From: Planctomycetota bacterium
GTDB lineage: Bacteria; Planctomycetota; UBA11346
DNA length: 7,956 nucleotides
Reading direction: 5' to 3'
Assembly (NCBI GenBank): GCA_013816415.1
Contig: JACDEN010000106.1
Coordinates: 1 to 7,956 of the forward strand
A program made the translations under genes and the position numbers. Below are positions 6,782 through 7,956 of this stretch, piece after piece. A model generated the notes under the pieces. The model had not been told where the DNA came from and did no database searches. It saw only the letters and a list, made by a program, of their open reading frames with translations. Position 1 is the stretch's first letter; every line of letters starts with the position of its first letter.

Positions 6782-6989
6782 GGTTCGCTGCGGATGTTCG
6801 CATCGGACTCGGGATCGCAAGGATGACCTCGCCAACGATCCTGCCGCCGGGCAGCCTCTGTGGGCCGAGTGCGGACGGAATGCCGGCTGGGGCACGCCAC
6901 CATTTCAAACGCCCCTGACTCCGGAACCTCTCTATCCAGCTGGTGTTCCACCTTCCGTTCCGATTTTCAGCCACTAAGACGCGGGGGTC
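6782..6989. promoter_or_regulatory. Divergent intergenic region between the exported protein and the receiver gene
   Basis: About 210 bp between divergent starts must hold promoters for both directions. The half near the receiver (6901-6980) is visibly less GC-rich than its surroundings. It contains GGAAC (6923-6927) facing GTTCC (6945-6949), a second GTTCC (6957-6961) and the palindrome CCAGCTGG (6936-6943). I could not assign a -35/-10 pair with confidence in either direction. There is no sign of a coding region other than an open extension of the minus-strand frame. Confidence 0.35.
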
Positions 6990-7406
6990 GTGGACGCCAC
7001 CCCCTCCATCTTCATGGTCGATGACAATCCCGGCGATATCGCGCTCGTGCATCTCGCCCTCGAAGACGCCGGGGTGAAGGCGAACCTGCGCAAGGCGCAC
7101 GATGGGGGCGTCGCCATCGCTCAGCTCGGCGCGATGGCCAAGGCCAGTGATCAGCCGCTTCCGAACCTGATCCTGGTCGACCTCAACATGCCGCGGGTCA
7201 CCGGGTGGGATGTCCTGACCTTCCTGCGCGGCAACGACGCGCTCAGCCGCATCCCCACCTTCGTTCTCAGCACGTCGGAATCGCCGAAGGACCTCGCGCG
7301 CTGCCAGGAACTCGGATACGCCTGCTGGAACAAGCCATCGCGCTATGAGGATTACGCCGCCCTGATCAGGAAGATGATCCCGTTCCTGGGGCCGCGCGCC
7401 GCCTGA
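6990..7406 (+). CDS. Stand-alone response regulator receiver, Rcp1-like
   Basis: This 138-residue protein is a single receiver domain (PF00072) with no output domain. The acidic pocket is D11-D12 in IFMVDDNPGD, the phospho-acceptor is D64 in LILVDLNMPR, the switch residues are S94/T95 in FVLSTSES, and the conserved lysine is K115 in WNKPS. The VDDNPGD and DLNMPR forms are typical of the Rcp1-like receivers that partner phytochrome and other hybrid-type kinases; the partner and output here are unknown. The GTG at 6990 is chosen because the next in-frame start, ATG at 7014, would cut off the first beta strand. The GGGGG at 6983-6987 is too close to be a good ribosome binding site, so translation may be weak. 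No histidine kinase is in the window. The next gene starts 25 bp downstream on the same strand, so co-transcription is possible. Confidence 0.9.
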   Translation: MDATPSIFMVDDNPGDIALVHLALEDAGVKANLRKAHDGGVAIAQLGAMAKASDQPLPNLILVDLNMPRVTGWDVLTFLRGNDALSRIPTFVLSTSESPKDLARCQELGYACWNKPSRYEDYAALIRKMIPFLGPRAA

Positions 7407-7431
7407 AGCGTCGAGACCATCGAGGAGCTGC

Positions 7432-7956
7432 ATGGCACGCATCGCACGCATGACCATCACGGCGTGGGCGACGACCACGCTCGAGCGCATATTTCCCCGG
7501 ACCAGGGCGAAGAAGCCGGTCGGCTTGGCGCTCGAGGCCGCGCGCGGTGAACGCATCTCGTTCCAGATCGCGGTGCGCAATCCGACGCTCGAGCACCAGG
7601 TGGCCGCGCTCGCGTTGGCGGCGCCCGCGGGGCTGGCCACGCGCATCCGCCGGGTCGGATACGTGCCGATCCCCCACCTCAACACCAACGTGCCCGCCGC
7701 CGAGATCGAAGGCGCCGATGACCTGCCCGGATGGGCGCCGGATCCGCTGTTCGACGGATCCGAGATCGCGCTCGGCGGCCTCGAGACCCATGCGTTCTGG
7801 TGCAATGTCCAGATCCCGCGCGACGCCAGGCCGGGCGTACGGCGCATCGTCGCCACCGTCTCGGTCGGCGACCGCGTGGTGGCGCGCCTGCGCATCGCGG
7901 TGACGGTGCACCAGCTGGTGATCGCGCCGCGCCGGGATTTTCCGGTGGTGCAGTGG
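7432..7956 (+). CDS. GH123/DUF4091-like protein, N-terminal part (truncated by window end)
   Basis: The 175 residues visible here have no stop before the window edge. They match the N-terminal beta-sandwich that precedes the catalytic barrel in DUF4091/GH123-type proteins. LEAARGERISFQIAVRN (about 34-50) is the usual opening strand, RRVGYVPIPHLNTNV (about 73-87) and DDLPGWAPDPLFDG (about 96-109) are characteristic, and ETHAFWCNVQIPRDARPGVRR (about 118-138) matches the FWV-x-V-P-x-D-A-x-x-G pattern. Characterised GH123 enzymes are beta-N-acetylgalactosaminidases, but many relatives are untested. The catalytic Asp-Glu pair would lie beyond the window, so activity cannot be judged. No signal peptide is present, unlike many relatives. 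The ATG at 7432 has GAGGAG (7422-7427) four bases upstream. It starts 25 bp after the receiver gene and may share its transcript. Confidence 0.72.
   Translation, partial: MARIARMTITAWATTTLERIFPRTRAKKPVGLALEAARGERISFQIAVRNPTLEHQVAALALAAPAGLATRIRRVGYVPIPHLNTNVPAAEIEGADDLPGWAPDPLFDGSEIALGGLETHAFWCNVQIPRDARPGVRRIVATVSVGDRVVARLRIAVTVHQLVIAPRRDFPVVQW

Noticed and set aside
6772..6951. N-terminal extension of the exported protein to an ATG at 6951
   Set aside because: The extension is arginine-rich without domain character and would bury the signal peptide at residue 61. The start at 6771 has GGAGA and a normal signal peptide.
6923..6961. GGAAC/GTTCC inverted and direct repeats plus CCAGCTGG palindrome upstream of the receiver gene
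   Set aside because: The arms are only five bases, their centres do not coincide and the spacing is irregular, so chance is likely. Noted only in the intergenic entry.
6768..7895. 375-codon open frame on the minus strand across the receiver and GH123-like genes
   Set aside because: It is antisense to two genes with strong family motifs and encodes basic low-complexity sequence, so it is a shadow frame.
1..7956. Search for CRISPR arrays, tRNA/rRNA genes, insertion sequences and phage genes
   Set aside because: I saw no regularly spaced repeats, tRNA-like cloverleaf, transposase or integrase motif in any gene, nor terminal inverted repeats flanking a gene.

Overview
This is a GC-rich bacterial window (by eye about two thirds G+C) with densely packed genes and no RNA genes, insertion sequences or CRISPR repeats that I could see. 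The gene mix is a GH2 glycosidase with no signal peptide, a divergent AraC regulator, an Rcp1-like receiver and a GH123/DUF4091-like protein. I associate this mix with the PVC group (Planctomycetota, Lentisphaerota or Verrucomicrobiota), but that is inference from gene content and no marker gene is present.

Layout. (1) Positions 5-3045, plus strand: two translationally coupled genes sharing an ATGA overlap. The first encodes a polytopic membrane protein with soluble helical domains at both ends. The second encodes a Suppressor-of-Fused-like (SUFU) domain joined to a second, unrecognised domain and a C-terminal membrane anchor. (2) Positions 3112-5319, minus strand: a complete glycoside hydrolase family 2 enzyme with both catalytic glutamates, convergent with the SUFU gene; a GC-rich hairpin lies in the gap. 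(3) Positions 5409-6239, plus strand: an AraC-family regulator divergent from the GH2 gene. The 89-bp gap between them holds two copies of GTAnnTGGAT spaced exactly 21 bp, a convincing candidate operator. (4) Positions 6250-6771, minus strand: a small exported protein of unknown function. (5) Positions 6990-7406, plus strand: a stand-alone CheY/Rcp1-like receiver. (6) Position 7432 to the window end, plus strand: the N-terminal 175 residues of a GH123/DUF4091-like protein.

The GH2 and AraC genes form a classic sugar-responsive pair: the regulator presumably senses a glycan-derived ligand and controls both itself and the hydrolase. The GH2 enzyme and the visible part of the GH123-like protein both lack signal peptides, so they probably act in the cytoplasm on imported oligosaccharides. 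The membrane protein/SUFU pair looks functionally separate. It is the least described part of the window and the best place to look for something new.
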